Shown here piece after piece: positions 7,473-13,932 of a stretch of DNA of 14,133 bases. The DNA is from JAAYZQ01 sp034428935 (GTDB lineage Bacteria; Chloroflexota; Anaerolineae; JAAYZQ01): contig DAOUHB010000162.1 of NCBI GenBank assembly GCA_034428935.1, positions 1 to 14,133 of the forward strand. Direction: 5' to 3'. A program made the position numbers and the translations under genes. The notes under the pieces are model-generated. The model saw only the letters and a program-made list of their open reading frames with translations, was not told the DNA's origin and ran no database searches. Positions within the stretch are counted from its first letter, which is position 1; each line of letters begins with the position of its first letter.

Positions 7473-7748
7473 ATGGCACACAAAAAAGGTGGGGGCAGCA
7501 GCCGCAACGGGCGTGATAGCCAGTCCAAGCGGCTGGGCGTGAAGCGATTTGATGGCGAGATGGTATCCGCGGGCAGCATCATCGTGCGGCAGCGGGGGAC
7601 CAGGGTCCGGCCCGGCACCAACGTCGGCCTGGGCCGCGATTACACCCTCTTTGCCACTGTGGATGGCCGCGTCAAATTCGAGGTCGTGCGCGAAGGGCGC
7701 AAGCAGGTAAGCGTGTACCCGGAGCAGGCCACGGCGGCAGAGGCATAG
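7473..7748 (+). CDS. rpmA: 50S ribosomal protein L27
   Basis: 91 residues starting MAHKKGGGSSRNGRDS, the conserved N-terminal arm that reaches the peptidyl-transferase centre, followed by SQSKRLGVKRFDG and GTRVRPGTNVG. There is no N-terminal extension of the kind that Firmicutes remove with the Prp protease, and no prp gene lies between rplU and rpmA here. AAAGG around 7458-7462 is the nearest SD-like sequence. It is translated from the rplU operon message; rpmE begins 3 bp after its stop codon. Confidence 0.98.
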   Translation: MAHKKGGGSSRNGRDSQSKRLGVKRFDGEMVSAGSIIVRQRGTRVRPGTNVGLGRDYTLFATVDGRVKFEVVREGRKQVSVYPEQATAAEA

Positions 7749-7751
7749 ATC

Positions 7752-7979
7752 ATGAAAGAAAACACGCACCCGACGTATTATCCCGATGCCAAGGTCATCT
7801 GCGCCTGCGGCAACACGTGGACCACGGGCGCCACGCAAGAGGTGATCCGGACCGACGTGTGTTCGGCCTGCCATCCGTTCTTCACGGGCGAGCAGCGCAT
7901 CGTGGACACCGCCGGCCAGGTGGAGCGCTTTATGCGGCGCCTGGAGAAAAAGGTCGGCGCAGAAGAGGAGAAGGCCTGA
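7752..7979 (+). CDS. rpmE: 50S ribosomal protein L31, zinc-binding form
   Basis: 75 residues with family signatures HPTYYPDA and HPFFTGEQR. Cysteines at 17, 19, 37 and 40 (CAC and CSAC) make it the zinc-containing (C+) type, which in other bacteria is replaced by a cysteine-free paralogue during zinc starvation. It is a surface protein of the large subunit bridging to the small subunit head. The start lies 3 bp after rpmA, so translation is probably coupled. A strong intrinsic terminator follows 16 bp after the stop codon, making this the last gene of the operon. Confidence 0.97.
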   Translation: MKENTHPTYYPDAKVICACGNTWTTGATQEVIRTDVCSACHPFFTGEQRIVDTAGQVERFMRRLEKKVGAEEEKA

Positions 7980-7995
7980 GCACAGGGCAGGCATC

Positions 7996-8028
7996 AAAGG
8001 GGCAGAGTCGAGGCTTTGCCCCTTTTTC
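7996..8028 (+). terminator. Intrinsic terminator after rpmE
   Basis: AAAGGGGCAGAG (7996-8007) pairs with CTTTGCCCCTTT (8014-8025) over 12 bp including one G-U pair. It has a 6-nt loop and a run of five T ending at 8027. This is a textbook rho-independent terminator and separates the ribosomal protein operon from tdk. Confidence 0.92.
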
Positions 8029-8067
8029 ATTTGGACAGGTACGAGATCCATGGAGGAGACAGGCGGA

Positions 8068-8652
8068 ATGCGCCACAGTTACAGCGGGGGTTGGATCGAG
8101 GTCGTGTGCGGGAGCATGTTCAGCGGCAAGACCGAAGAGGTCATCCGCCGCGTGCGCCGCGCCCGCATCGCCAGGCAGCAGGTGCAGGTGTTCAAGCCGG
8201 TCCTCGACAATCGCTATTACAGCGAACGGGTCGCATCGCACAACGGGCTCCAATGGGAAGCCATCCCCGTGGGCAATGCCCGGGAGATCCTGGAGCGGCT
8301 CGAGCCCGAGACGACGGTCGTCGCCGTCGACGAGGCCCAGTTCTTTGACTGGGAGATCTCGGCCGTTTGCCGCGAGCTGGCCGAGCGCGGCCTGCGGGTC
8401 ATCCTGGCCGGGCTGGACATGGACTTTCGGGGCGAGCCCTTTGGCCCCATGCCGCTGCTCATGGCCGAGGCGGAAGAGGTCACCAAGCTGCAGGCCATCT
8501 GCGTGGTGTGCGGCGCCCCCGCCAGCCGCACCCAGCGCCTCATCGACGGCCATCCCGCCGCCTACAACGACGACGTCATCCTCGTGGGCGGCAGCGAGTC
8601 GTACGAGGCCCGCTGCAGGCAGTGCCACGAGGTGCCCGGCAAGCGACCCTGA
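8068..8652 (+). CDS. tdk: Thymidine kinase (type II)
   Basis: 194 residues from the ATG at 8068, which has GGAGGAG 10 nt upstream. An in-frame ATG at 8050 would add six residues but has poor SD support and is possible. The enzyme phosphorylates thymidine with ATP in pyrimidine salvage. Walker A GSMFSGKT is at 15-22, DEAQFF at 88-93 holds the catalytic Glu89, and a lasso-type zinc site is formed by Cys145, Cys148, Cys183 and Cys186. The order rpmE-tdk is widely conserved in Gram-positive and related bacteria, where prfA often follows. Here a repeat island and an insertion sequence follow instead. A terminator lies just upstream, so tdk needs its own start or readthrough; I see no good promoter. 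Confidence 0.96.
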   Translation: MRHSYSGGWIEVVCGSMFSGKTEEVIRRVRRARIARQQVQVFKPVLDNRYYSERVASHNGLQWEAIPVGNAREILERLEPETTVVAVDEAQFFDWEISAVCRELAERGLRVILAGLDMDFRGEPFGPMPLLMAEAEEVTKLQAICVVCGAPASRTQRLIDGHPAAYNDDVILVGGSESYEARCRQCHEVPGKRP

Positions 8653-8905
8653 GTAGGGGCAACTCTCGCGGTTGCCCGGGCAGGGGCAAGCCGGGCAGGG
8701 GCAAGCCGGGCAGGGGCAAGCCCTGCCCCTACCAGACGACCACCGGAATCGGGTGTACGGGCAAGCCTCGCGGTTGCCCGGGCAGGGGCAACCAGGGCAG
8801 GGGCAAGCCCTGCCCCTACCAGACGACCACCGGAATCGGGTGTACGGGCAACACTCGCGGTTGCCCGGGCAGGGGCAAGCCGGGCAGGGGCAAGCCCTGC
8901 CCCTA
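8653..8905 (+). repeat. 87-bp tandem repeat array with nested 15-bp repeats
   Basis: A unit of 87 bp recurs: the marker AGACGACCACCGGAATCGGG is at 8734 and again at 8821, with CTCGCGGTTGCCCGGGCAGGGGC before each following copy. The first copy holds three tandem 15-bp blocks GGGCAGGGGCAAGCC (8678-8692, 8693-8707, 8708-8722). Each unit contains GGGGCA...TGCCCC arms able to form a hairpin. The third copy stops at CCCCTACC, where the insertion sequence begins. No gene is supported here; open frames across it merely reflect unit lengths divisible by three. Confidence 0.88.
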
Positions 8906-8925
8906 CCTATACGCATCAAGTTAAG
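8906..8925 (+). repeat. Left terminal inverted repeat of the IS
   Basis: Twenty bases matching without mismatch the reverse complement of 10292-10311. The match stops on both sides (A/C outside, A/C inside). The outer CCTA(TA) may belong to the target site. Confidence 0.9.
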
Positions 8926-8932
8926 ATGACAA

Positions 8933-8991
8933 AAGGGAGATCTTGTGGCATGATTGTAGGTGCGAACCAAACCATGCTGGAGATCTCCCTT
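8933..8991 (+). promoter_or_regulatory. SD-masking inverted repeat upstream of the transposase
   Basis: AAGGGAGATCT (8933-8943) is exactly complementary to AGATCTCCCTT (8981-8991), with a 37-nt spacer. The right arm ends at the base before the ATG at 8992, so pairing covers the initiation region. Messages entering from outside the element would carry both arms. Fold-back inhibition of transposase translation on readthrough RNA is known for IS10 and IS50; its operation here is inferred. Confidence 0.6.
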
Positions 8992-10296
8992 ATGAGCACT
9001 ATACCACAGGTAGCCGAAGCAATGCAAGCGGTGTTGATGGACAAGGCGGATGAGTTGGGTCGAAAAGTGGGCTTCATCCGGCGGCAGCGCAATCTGACTG
9101 GTGGCAAGTTCGTGCAGACCCTGGTCTTTGGCTTTCAAGCGAAACCGGAGGCTACCTATGAAGACCTGAGCCAAGCGGCGGCGGCCGTGGGCGTTGCTAT
9201 CACGCCTCAGGGTCTGGAACAGCGCTTTACAGCTACAGCTGCGCAGTTGGTCCAACAGGTCCTGGTCTGTGCGGTCGAGCAAGTCATCACCAGTCGGCCG
9301 GCAGCCATCCCGATCCTGCAACGCTTTGAGGGTGTGTATCTGCGAGACAGCAGTGTTATCAGCCTGCCGCCCGAGTTGGCCGAGATGTGGCCCGGCGTGG
9401 GAAACAGCCATGGTGCAACAGCTGCGCTCAAGCTTCAAGTGGAGCTCAACTTCCGCACCGGCCAACTTCATGGTCCCGTCATCCAGAGTGGGCGCACTCA
9501 GGACCAGACGTCTCCCTTTCAACGTCAGGCGTTGCCGGCTGGCGCCCTGCACGTGGCGGATCTGGGCTATTTCAACCTGGAACGGTTGGCGCAGGATGAC
9601 CAGCGAGGGGTATACTGGCTGACGCGCCTGAAGGGAGGTACCGCGGTGTATACCCCTGCGGGGGAGCGCTTGGACCTGCTTCCCTGGCTGAACATGCAAG
9701 GAGAAGGGGTGCTGGATCAGGCCGTCGTGGTTGGTGTGCAGCAGCAACTGCCCTGTCGTCTGTTGGCAGTGCGGGTGCCCCAGGAGGTAGCTGACCAGCG
9801 ACGCCGCCGTCTGCGGGACTATGCGCGCAAGAAGCAGGTTCCGCTGAAGGCTGAGACCCTTGCGCTGGCCGCCTGGACTTTGGTTATCACCAATGTGCCC
9901 CAGGAGAAGTTGTCGTTGCAGGAAGCGCTGGTTCTCCTGCGGGTACGCTGGCAGATCGAACTGCTTTTCAAGTTGTGGAAGAGCCATGCCCGTGTGGATG
10001 AGTGGCGCAGCCATAACCCGTGGCGCATCCTGTGCGAGATCTACGCCAAGTTGATCGGCGCGGTGATTCTGCACTGGGTGTGCTTGACCAGCTTCTGGGA
10101 ACGTCCGAACCGCAGCTTGTTCAAGGCAGCGTCCGCGCTGCAGAAACACGCCTTTGCCCTGGCGTTGGCGCTCCCCAGCTGCGACAGCCTGGAGCTGGCA
10201 CTGACCAGTTTGAAATTGTGCCTGGTGACGACCTGTAAGGTCAATCGACGTCGAAAGCATCCCAGTACCTATCAACTACTGCTGAATGTGCCTTAA
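8992..10296 (+). CDS. IS4-family DDE transposase
   Basis: 434 residues from the ATG at 8992. The same frame is open from an ATG at 8926 in the left inverted repeat, but the homologous-looking N-terminus begins at STIPQVAEAMQ. It catalyses cut-and-paste transposition on the element's inverted repeats. The catalytic triad is visible: Asp119 (LRDSS), Asp190 (VADLGYFN) and Glu323 in VRWQIELLFKLWK. The last follows the IS4 R-x3-E-x6-K signature (Arg319, Glu323, Lys330), although the Tyr of the usual Y-x2-R is Leu. An insertion-type beta region sits between the second Asp and the Glu. No frameshift or internal stop is seen, so the enzyme may be active. The SD is weak and may be masked by an inverted repeat. 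Confidence 0.93.
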   Translation: MSTIPQVAEAMQAVLMDKADELGRKVGFIRRQRNLTGGKFVQTLVFGFQAKPEATYEDLSQAAAAVGVAITPQGLEQRFTATAAQLVQQVLVCAVEQVITSRPAAIPILQRFEGVYLRDSSVISLPPELAEMWPGVGNSHGATAALKLQVELNFRTGQLHGPVIQSGRTQDQTSPFQRQALPAGALHVADLGYFNLERLAQDDQRGVYWLTRLKGGTAVYTPAGERLDLLPWLNMQGEGVLDQAVVVGVQQQLPCRLLAVRVPQEVADQRRRRLRDYARKKQVPLKAETLALAAWTLVITNVPQEKLSLQEALVLLRVRWQIELLFKLWKSHARVDEWRSHNPWRILCEIYAKLIGAVILHWVCLTSFWERPNRSLFKAASALQKHAFALALALPSCDSLELALTSLKLCLVTTCKVNRRRKHPSTYQLLLNVP

Positions 10297-10311
10297 CTTG
10301 ATGCGTATAGG
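10292..10311 (+). repeat. Right terminal inverted repeat of the IS
   Basis: Exact reverse complement of 8906-8925. The transposase stop codon TAA (10294-10296) lies inside it. Repeat DNA of the GCAGGGGCGAGCC type starts with its last base. Confidence 0.9.
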
Positions 10312-10487
10312 CAGGGGCGAGCCCTGCCCCTACCCGGAACGATCGGGTGTGGGCGAGCGATAGCAAATGTAGGGGCGAACCCTTGCGGTCGCCCCGTTGG
10401 GCAGGGGCGAGCCCTGCCCCTACCCGGAATGATTGGGTGTGGGCGAGCGATAGCAGGGGCGAGCCCTGCCCCTACCCGGAACGATCG
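10312..10487 (+). repeat. GCAGGGGCGAGCC repeat island right of the IS
   Basis: Two 54-bp copies (10311-10364 and 10401-10454, two differences) and one truncated copy (10453-10487) of a unit. The unit begins GCAGGGGCGAGCCC and contains GCCCCTACCCGGAA and GTGTGGGCGAGCGATAGC. A GTAGGGGCGAACCC piece sits between the first two (10369 onward). Arms GGGGCGAG/GCCCC and GGGCAGG/CCTGCCC allow hairpins. It is related to the arrays left of the IS and at 6116-6370, but has G where those have A in GGGGCRAG. There is no gene in it. Confidence 0.85.
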
Positions 10488-10524
10488 AGAAGATACGGGA
10501 AGGGGAACGTTGAAGGAGCAAAGC

Positions 10525-11283
<759 letters not shown>

Positions 11284-11295
<12 letters not shown>

Positions 11296-11312
11296 CGCCT
11301 CGGCTCTATAAT
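11284..11312 (+). promoter_or_regulatory. Perfect-consensus promoter overlapping the ATPase 3' end
   Basis: TTGACA (11284-11289) and TATAAT (11307-11312) are exact and 17 bp apart. The -35 box lies in the last codons of the ABC ATPase gene (stop codon ends at 11295). Transcription from near 11319 would serve the isomerase-like gene. Confidence 0.85.
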
Positions 11313-11325
11313 AGGCTGGCATCGC

Positions 11326-11350
11326 GCTGACCGGCTGCAGGCCGGTCAGC
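11326..11350 (+). other. 10-bp perfect hairpin at the start of the isomerase leader
   Basis: GCTGACCGGC (11326-11335) and GCCGGTCAGC (11341-11350) are separated by 5 nt and followed by TTGCTT. It starts about 7 nt after the predicted transcription start. It could stabilise the 5' end of the message, act as an attenuator or protein-binding site, or terminate transcription from the ATPase gene. The T tract is poor, so I favour a leader element or operator. Confidence 0.5.
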
Positions 11351-11387
11351 TTGCTTATGGGCGCCCGTGGCCCGGACTGGAGGAAGG

Positions 11388-12233
11388 TTGAAATTTGGGC
11401 TGTCGACCGGCACCTTCTATATCTATCCCCTGCGCACCGTGTTCCGCTGGGCGCGGCAGGCGTCCTTCGACACCGTCGAGCTGGTCGTCAACCCCGAGGT
11501 CATTGCCCGAGGCGGCGCCGCGGTGCGGCGCGTGGCCGAAGAGGAGGGAATGCCCATCGGCTCCGTCCACCCCACGGTGGTGCGCTTGCCCGGCTGGTGG
11601 GAGCGGCGCGGCGGGATGGAGCGCACCATTCCCCTGGCCATGGAAACCGGGGCCGGCACGATGGTCATGCACACGCCGCGGTCCGAGAGCCTGGACGCCG
11701 GCGAGGGCCTGGCCTTCCGGCAGCTCGTCGAGCGCTGGCAGCCGCGCCTGGCGGCCTCGGGCAACGGGCTGCGGCTGGCGGTGGAGAACAAGGCCGTCCG
11801 GAGTGCCCTGGACCGGCGCTTTGCCCTGACGCCCGTGGAGCGGCTTCGGGCCTTTGCCGACCGCCACGACCTGGACCTGGTGCTGGACACGATGCACGCC
11901 GGCTCGGCAGGGGTGGACCTGGTCTATGCCAGCAAGGTGTTCGACGGGCGGCTGGCGGAGGTGCACCTCAGCGACATGGGCGGGCACGTGCCCCTGGGCA
12001 ACTGGCGCCTGGCCCAGGACCTGTGGAGCCAGCACCGCTTCCCGGGCGCTGGCAAGCTGGCCCTGGAGGAGATGGTGGCCGCCCTGGCGGCGGCCGGGTT
12101 CGAGGGGACGGTGGTCCTGGAGGTCAACCCCGTGGCGGCCCGCATCTGGTGGCCGGCCGCTGCCCGGCGGCGCCTGGACCGGGCGATGGCCTGGCTGCGC
12201 CGGGCCGCGGCCGGCGGCGCGGGCCCGGGGTAG
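11388..12233 (+). CDS. Sugar phosphate isomerase/epimerase-like TIM-barrel protein
   Basis: 281 residues from a TTG start, chosen because GGAGGAAGG directly precedes it and the protein then begins KFGLSTGTFYIYPL, a typical first strand. A GTG at 11367 in frame has no SD. The fold is that of xylose isomerase/AP endonuclease 2-type barrels. Candidate divalent-metal ligands fall at the ends of strands: Glu133 (AVENK), Asp167/His170 (LDTMHAG), His193 (EVHLSD) and Glu245 (VLEVNP). A metal-dependent isomerase, epimerase or related enzyme acting on a sugar or sugar phosphate is likely; the substrate is unknown. It has its own consensus promoter and a hairpin in the leader, and faces a convergent gene 51 bp downstream. 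Confidence 0.82.
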   Translation: MKFGLSTGTFYIYPLRTVFRWARQASFDTVELVVNPEVIARGGAAVRRVAEEEGMPIGSVHPTVVRLPGWWERRGGMERTIPLAMETGAGTMVMHTPRSESLDAGEGLAFRQLVERWQPRLAASGNGLRLAVENKAVRSALDRRFALTPVERLRAFADRHDLDLVLDTMHAGSAGVDLVYASKVFDGRLAEVHLSDMGGHVPLGNWRLAQDLWSQHRFPGAGKLALEEMVAALAAAGFEGTVVLEVNPVAARIWWPAAARRRLDRAMAWLRRAAAGGAGPG

Positions 12234-12248
12234 CGCGCCGGGGCGCGC
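12233..12248. terminator. GC palindrome between convergent genes
   Basis: GCGCGCC (12233-12239) and GGCGCGC (12242-12248) form a 7-bp palindrome overlapping the last base of the isomerase stop codon. It lies between two converging genes and could slow polymerase from either side. There is no T tract, so termination is uncertain. Confidence 0.3.
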
Positions 12249-12284
12249 ACCTCGATTGCGAAGGGGCTGCGATGAGGTCCGGGG

Positions 12285-12497
12285 CTATGCTTCCTGGCCC
12301 TCCTGCCCTTCGGCAGTCTCGGGCTCGGGGAGGCGCACCCGCTTCAACGAGACCTTGTTGGCCTGGCGGCACTGGGGGCATTCGGCTACGTAGTGGCTCG
12401 GCTTGCCGTCGATGCCCTGGGCTGCCAGCTCATTGGCGATGTACTGCTCGGTTAATTGAAAGGCATTGCCGCACTTGAAACAGCGAACCTTGACCAT
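12285..12497 (-). CDS. Small zinc-ribbon protein
   Basis: 70 residues read on the minus strand from an ATG at 12497-12495, with GGAGAGGA just upstream. Two CxxC knuckles, CFKC (Cys6, Cys9) and CPQC (Cys40, Cys43), predict one zinc ribbon. The C-terminal tail is acidic (EPETAEGQEGQEA). I do not recognise a specific family; such ribbons often bind nucleic acid or act as small regulators or chaperones. A longer upstream frame exists but lacks coding character, and the promoter lies within it, so the short start is preferred. It is convergent with the isomerase gene. Confidence 0.75.
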   Translation of the reverse strand: MVKVRCFKCGNAFQLTEQYIANELAAQGIDGKPSHYVAECPQCRQANKVSLKRVRLPEPETAEGQEGQEA

Positions 12498-12525
12498 GTT
12501 CCTCTCCGTGCACGTTGTAGATGCC

Positions 12526-12554
12526 AGTATAGCACGCCTGGCAGTGGCTGTCAA
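12526..12554 (-). promoter_or_regulatory. Promoter of the zinc-ribbon gene
   Basis: On the minus strand TTGACA (12554-12549) and TATACT (12531-12526) are 17 bp apart. Start of transcription near 12519 gives a leader of about 22 nt to the ATG at 12497. Confidence 0.78.
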
Positions 12555-12556
12555 CG

Positions 12557-12666
12557 CCGGCCCGCGAGGGGCCGGGGCCGTTGCAGCGTCGGTCCTGTTG
12601 CCTGGGATCGCCGAGCGCCGGCTCGGCGTTTCCCTCTGCACGCGACCTGCCGAGCAGGCGCTCGGC
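12557..12666. repeat. Cluster of three GC hairpins
   Basis: CCGGCCC/GGGCCGG (12557-12563, 12569-12575) is followed by two near-identical palindromes GCCGAGC-N4-GCTCGGC (12610-12627 and 12649-12666). They fill much of the spacer between the divergent zinc-ribbon and permease genes and resemble REP-like elements. The rest of the spacer, to 12742, shows nothing I can name. Confidence 0.6.
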
Positions 12667-12756
12667 GCTCCCAGCCCCCCTGAGTGTTATGGTGTTGTGT
12701 GGTTTATGAACGTACGCGGTTGATCGCTGCGCTCACAATGACGGAGGAGGGCCTCG

Positions 12757-13671
12757 ATGCTGATGGGTGAGCTGGCCGCCCTGGGCGGCGCGTTCCTGTG
12801 GGCCGTGGCTTCGGTCATCTATACCCGGGTGGGGCGGGCCGTGGGGCCGGCGGAGATGAACCTGCTCAAGAACGTGGTGGCCCTGGCCATGCTGGGCCTG
12901 ACGCTCCTGTTCGTGGGCCAGGCCCTGCCCGACGCCGCCGGCCCGGCAGTGGCCCTGCTGCTCCTGAGCGGCGTCGTGGGCATCGGCCTGGGCGATACGG
13001 CCTATTTCGAGACGCTGAACGCCGTGGGTCCGCGCCGGGCCCTCCTGCTGGAGACCCTGGCCCCACCCCTGGCCGCCCTGTTGGCCCTCGTCTTCCTGGG
13101 AGAAAGGCTGCACCCGGGGGCCTGGTTGGGCATCGCCGTGACGGTCGTGGGGGTGATCTGGGTCATCACCGAGGGGGCGCCGCAAGCGGGCAGCGGGACC
13201 GCGCGAGAAGCGGTTGCGGTGGCGGGGGGGCGACTGCGGCGCGGGCTGCTCTTTGGCCTGCTGGCCGCCCTGGCGCAGGCCGGGGGCGCGGTCCTCTCCC
13301 GGGCCGCCTTCCTGGAGGCCGACGTCAGCTCCCTGTGGAGCGCCTTTCTGCGCCTGGCCGCCGGCGCCGTGGTGCTGGGCCCGTGGCTGGCGCTCACCAG
13401 GTGCCGGGTGGGGGGCTGGCTGCGGCAGCCGGGGGCTGCCGCCCTGGGGGGCAGGCTGCTGGCGGCCATCACCCTGGGCACTTACCTGGCCCTGTGGCTG
13501 CAACAGGTCTCGCTAAAGCTCACGCTGGCCGGCGTCGCCCAGACGCTCTTTGCCACCAGCCCGCTCTTTGTGTTGCCCTTTGCCGCGTGGCAGGGAGAGC
13601 GCATCAGCCTGCGCGCGGCCCTGGGCGCCGGCCTGGCCCTGGGGGGCGTGGCCCTGCTCTTTGCCTTCTGA
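12757..13671 (+). CDS. EamA/DMT-superfamily transporter
   Basis: 304 residues, strongly hydrophobic, with about ten predicted membrane helices in two EamA halves. In each half the last-helix approach carries the family LGER/GER motif: FLGERLHPGAWLG at 113-125 and WQGERISLRAALG at 278-290. The halves are joined by a polar loop around 140-162. The N-terminus GELAALGGAFLWAVASV is typical. Members export or import metabolites such as amino acids or nucleotides; the substrate here cannot be told. The ATG at 12757 has GGAGGAGG 6 nt upstream (12743-12750). A second in-frame ATG at 12763 is less favoured. It is a single-gene unit with a repeat region downstream. Confidence 0.92.
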   Translation: MLMGELAALGGAFLWAVASVIYTRVGRAVGPAEMNLLKNVVALAMLGLTLLFVGQALPDAAGPAVALLLLSGVVGIGLGDTAYFETLNAVGPRRALLLETLAPPLAALLALVFLGERLHPGAWLGIAVTVVGVIWVITEGAPQAGSGTAREAVAVAGGRLRRGLLFGLLAALAQAGGAVLSRAAFLEADVSSLWSAFLRLAAGAVVLGPWLALTRCRVGGWLRQPGAAALGGRLLAAITLGTYLALWLQQVSLKLTLAGVAQTLFATSPLFVLPFAAWQGERISLRAALGAGLALGGVALLFAF

Positions 13672-13703
13672 CGGCCTTCTGCGACGTCCCCGGCGCCTGC
13701 CCG

Positions 13704-13868
13704 CCGGGCTAGCAGGTTGTCGGAGAGGCGCTTGCTTGCTGGTTCGTAGTGGGCGATTTATCGCCCAGGAAGCGCGCTGAAGCGCGCACTACCGGGCTAG
13801 CAGGTTGTCGGAGAGGCGCTTGCTTGCTGGTTCGTAGTGGGCGATTTATCGCCCAAGAAGCGCGCTGA
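13704..13868 (+). repeat. Two direct copies of a 77-bp cruciform repeat
   Basis: Bases 13704-13780 recur at 13792-13868 with one difference (G13768/A13856), at a period of 88 bp. In the first copy nested palindromes follow one another. An outer stem GTAGT/ACTAC (13746-13750, 13788-13792) encloses GGGCGAT-TT-ATCGCCC (13751-13766) and GCGCGCT-GA-AGCGCGC (13772-13787), a three-way-junction shape. The second copy loses its last arm where the IS630-like end begins. No gene is supported between 13672 and 13932. Confidence 0.88.
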
Positions 13869-13874
13869 TGAACT

Positions 13875-13903
13875 TTGACAATTCAATAGGGTAATAGGAT
13901 AAT
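13875..13903 (+). promoter_or_regulatory. Promoter of the IS630-like gene
   Basis: TTGACA (13875-13880) and GATAAT (13898-13903) are 17 bp apart. This is 7 bp inside the proposed left end of the element and about 30 bp before the start codon. Confidence 0.7.
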
Positions 13904-13932
13904 ATGGGGACTTCACGCATAGGTGGTGCGAC

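Larger units (their letters stand above)
8906..10311 (+). mobile_element. Complete IS4-superfamily insertion sequence
   Basis: A 1,406-bp element bounded by perfect 20-bp inverted repeats (8906-8925 and 10292-10311; inner core CGCATCAAGTTAAG). It contains one intact DDE transposase gene whose stop codon lies in the right repeat. Both flanks are GTAGGGGC-type repeat DNA but of different subfamilies (GGGGCAAGC on the left, GGGGCGAGC on the right). A 4-bp TATA occurs just outside the CGCATC core at both ends. It could be a palindromic target duplication, which would shorten the true inverted repeats to 14 bp. The element appears complete and less GC-extreme than its neighbours, consistent with recent arrival. 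Confidence 0.9.

Noticed and set aside
8653..8905. Possible CRISPR array
   Set aside because: The repeats are long, contiguous and nearly identical throughout. There are no unique spacers of uniform length and no cas genes.
8367..8929. Open frames with GQGQA/GKPGRGKPC-like repeats next to tdk
   Set aside because: They are the alternate frames of tdk plus tandem DNA repeats whose units are multiples of three. No SD or conserved protein feature supports them.
8926..8991. Upstream ATG starts (8926, 8950) for the transposase
   Set aside because: They fall in or next to the terminal inverted repeat and the left arm of the hairpin. The added residues look unlike the transposase N-terminus, which fits the start at 8992.
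7930..10275. A 781-codon open frame on the minus strand across tdk, the repeats and the IS
   Set aside because: It is antisense to two clear enzymes and contains repeated Cys-Pro-rich peptide from the palindromic repeats; no domain is recognisable.
10429..10524. Upstream extension of the ABC ATPase by 32 residues
   Set aside because: The extension is translated repeat DNA. AAGGAG at proper distance supports the ATG at 10525.
12498..12641. Longer N-terminus for the zinc-ribbon protein
   Set aside because: It would include the promoter and GC palindromes and lacks an SD; the ATG at 12497 has one.
12557..12742. Possible small RNA gene in the hairpin-rich spacer
   Set aside because: Hairpins are present, but I find no clear promoter-terminator pair that would bound a transcript; palindromic repeat debris is simpler.
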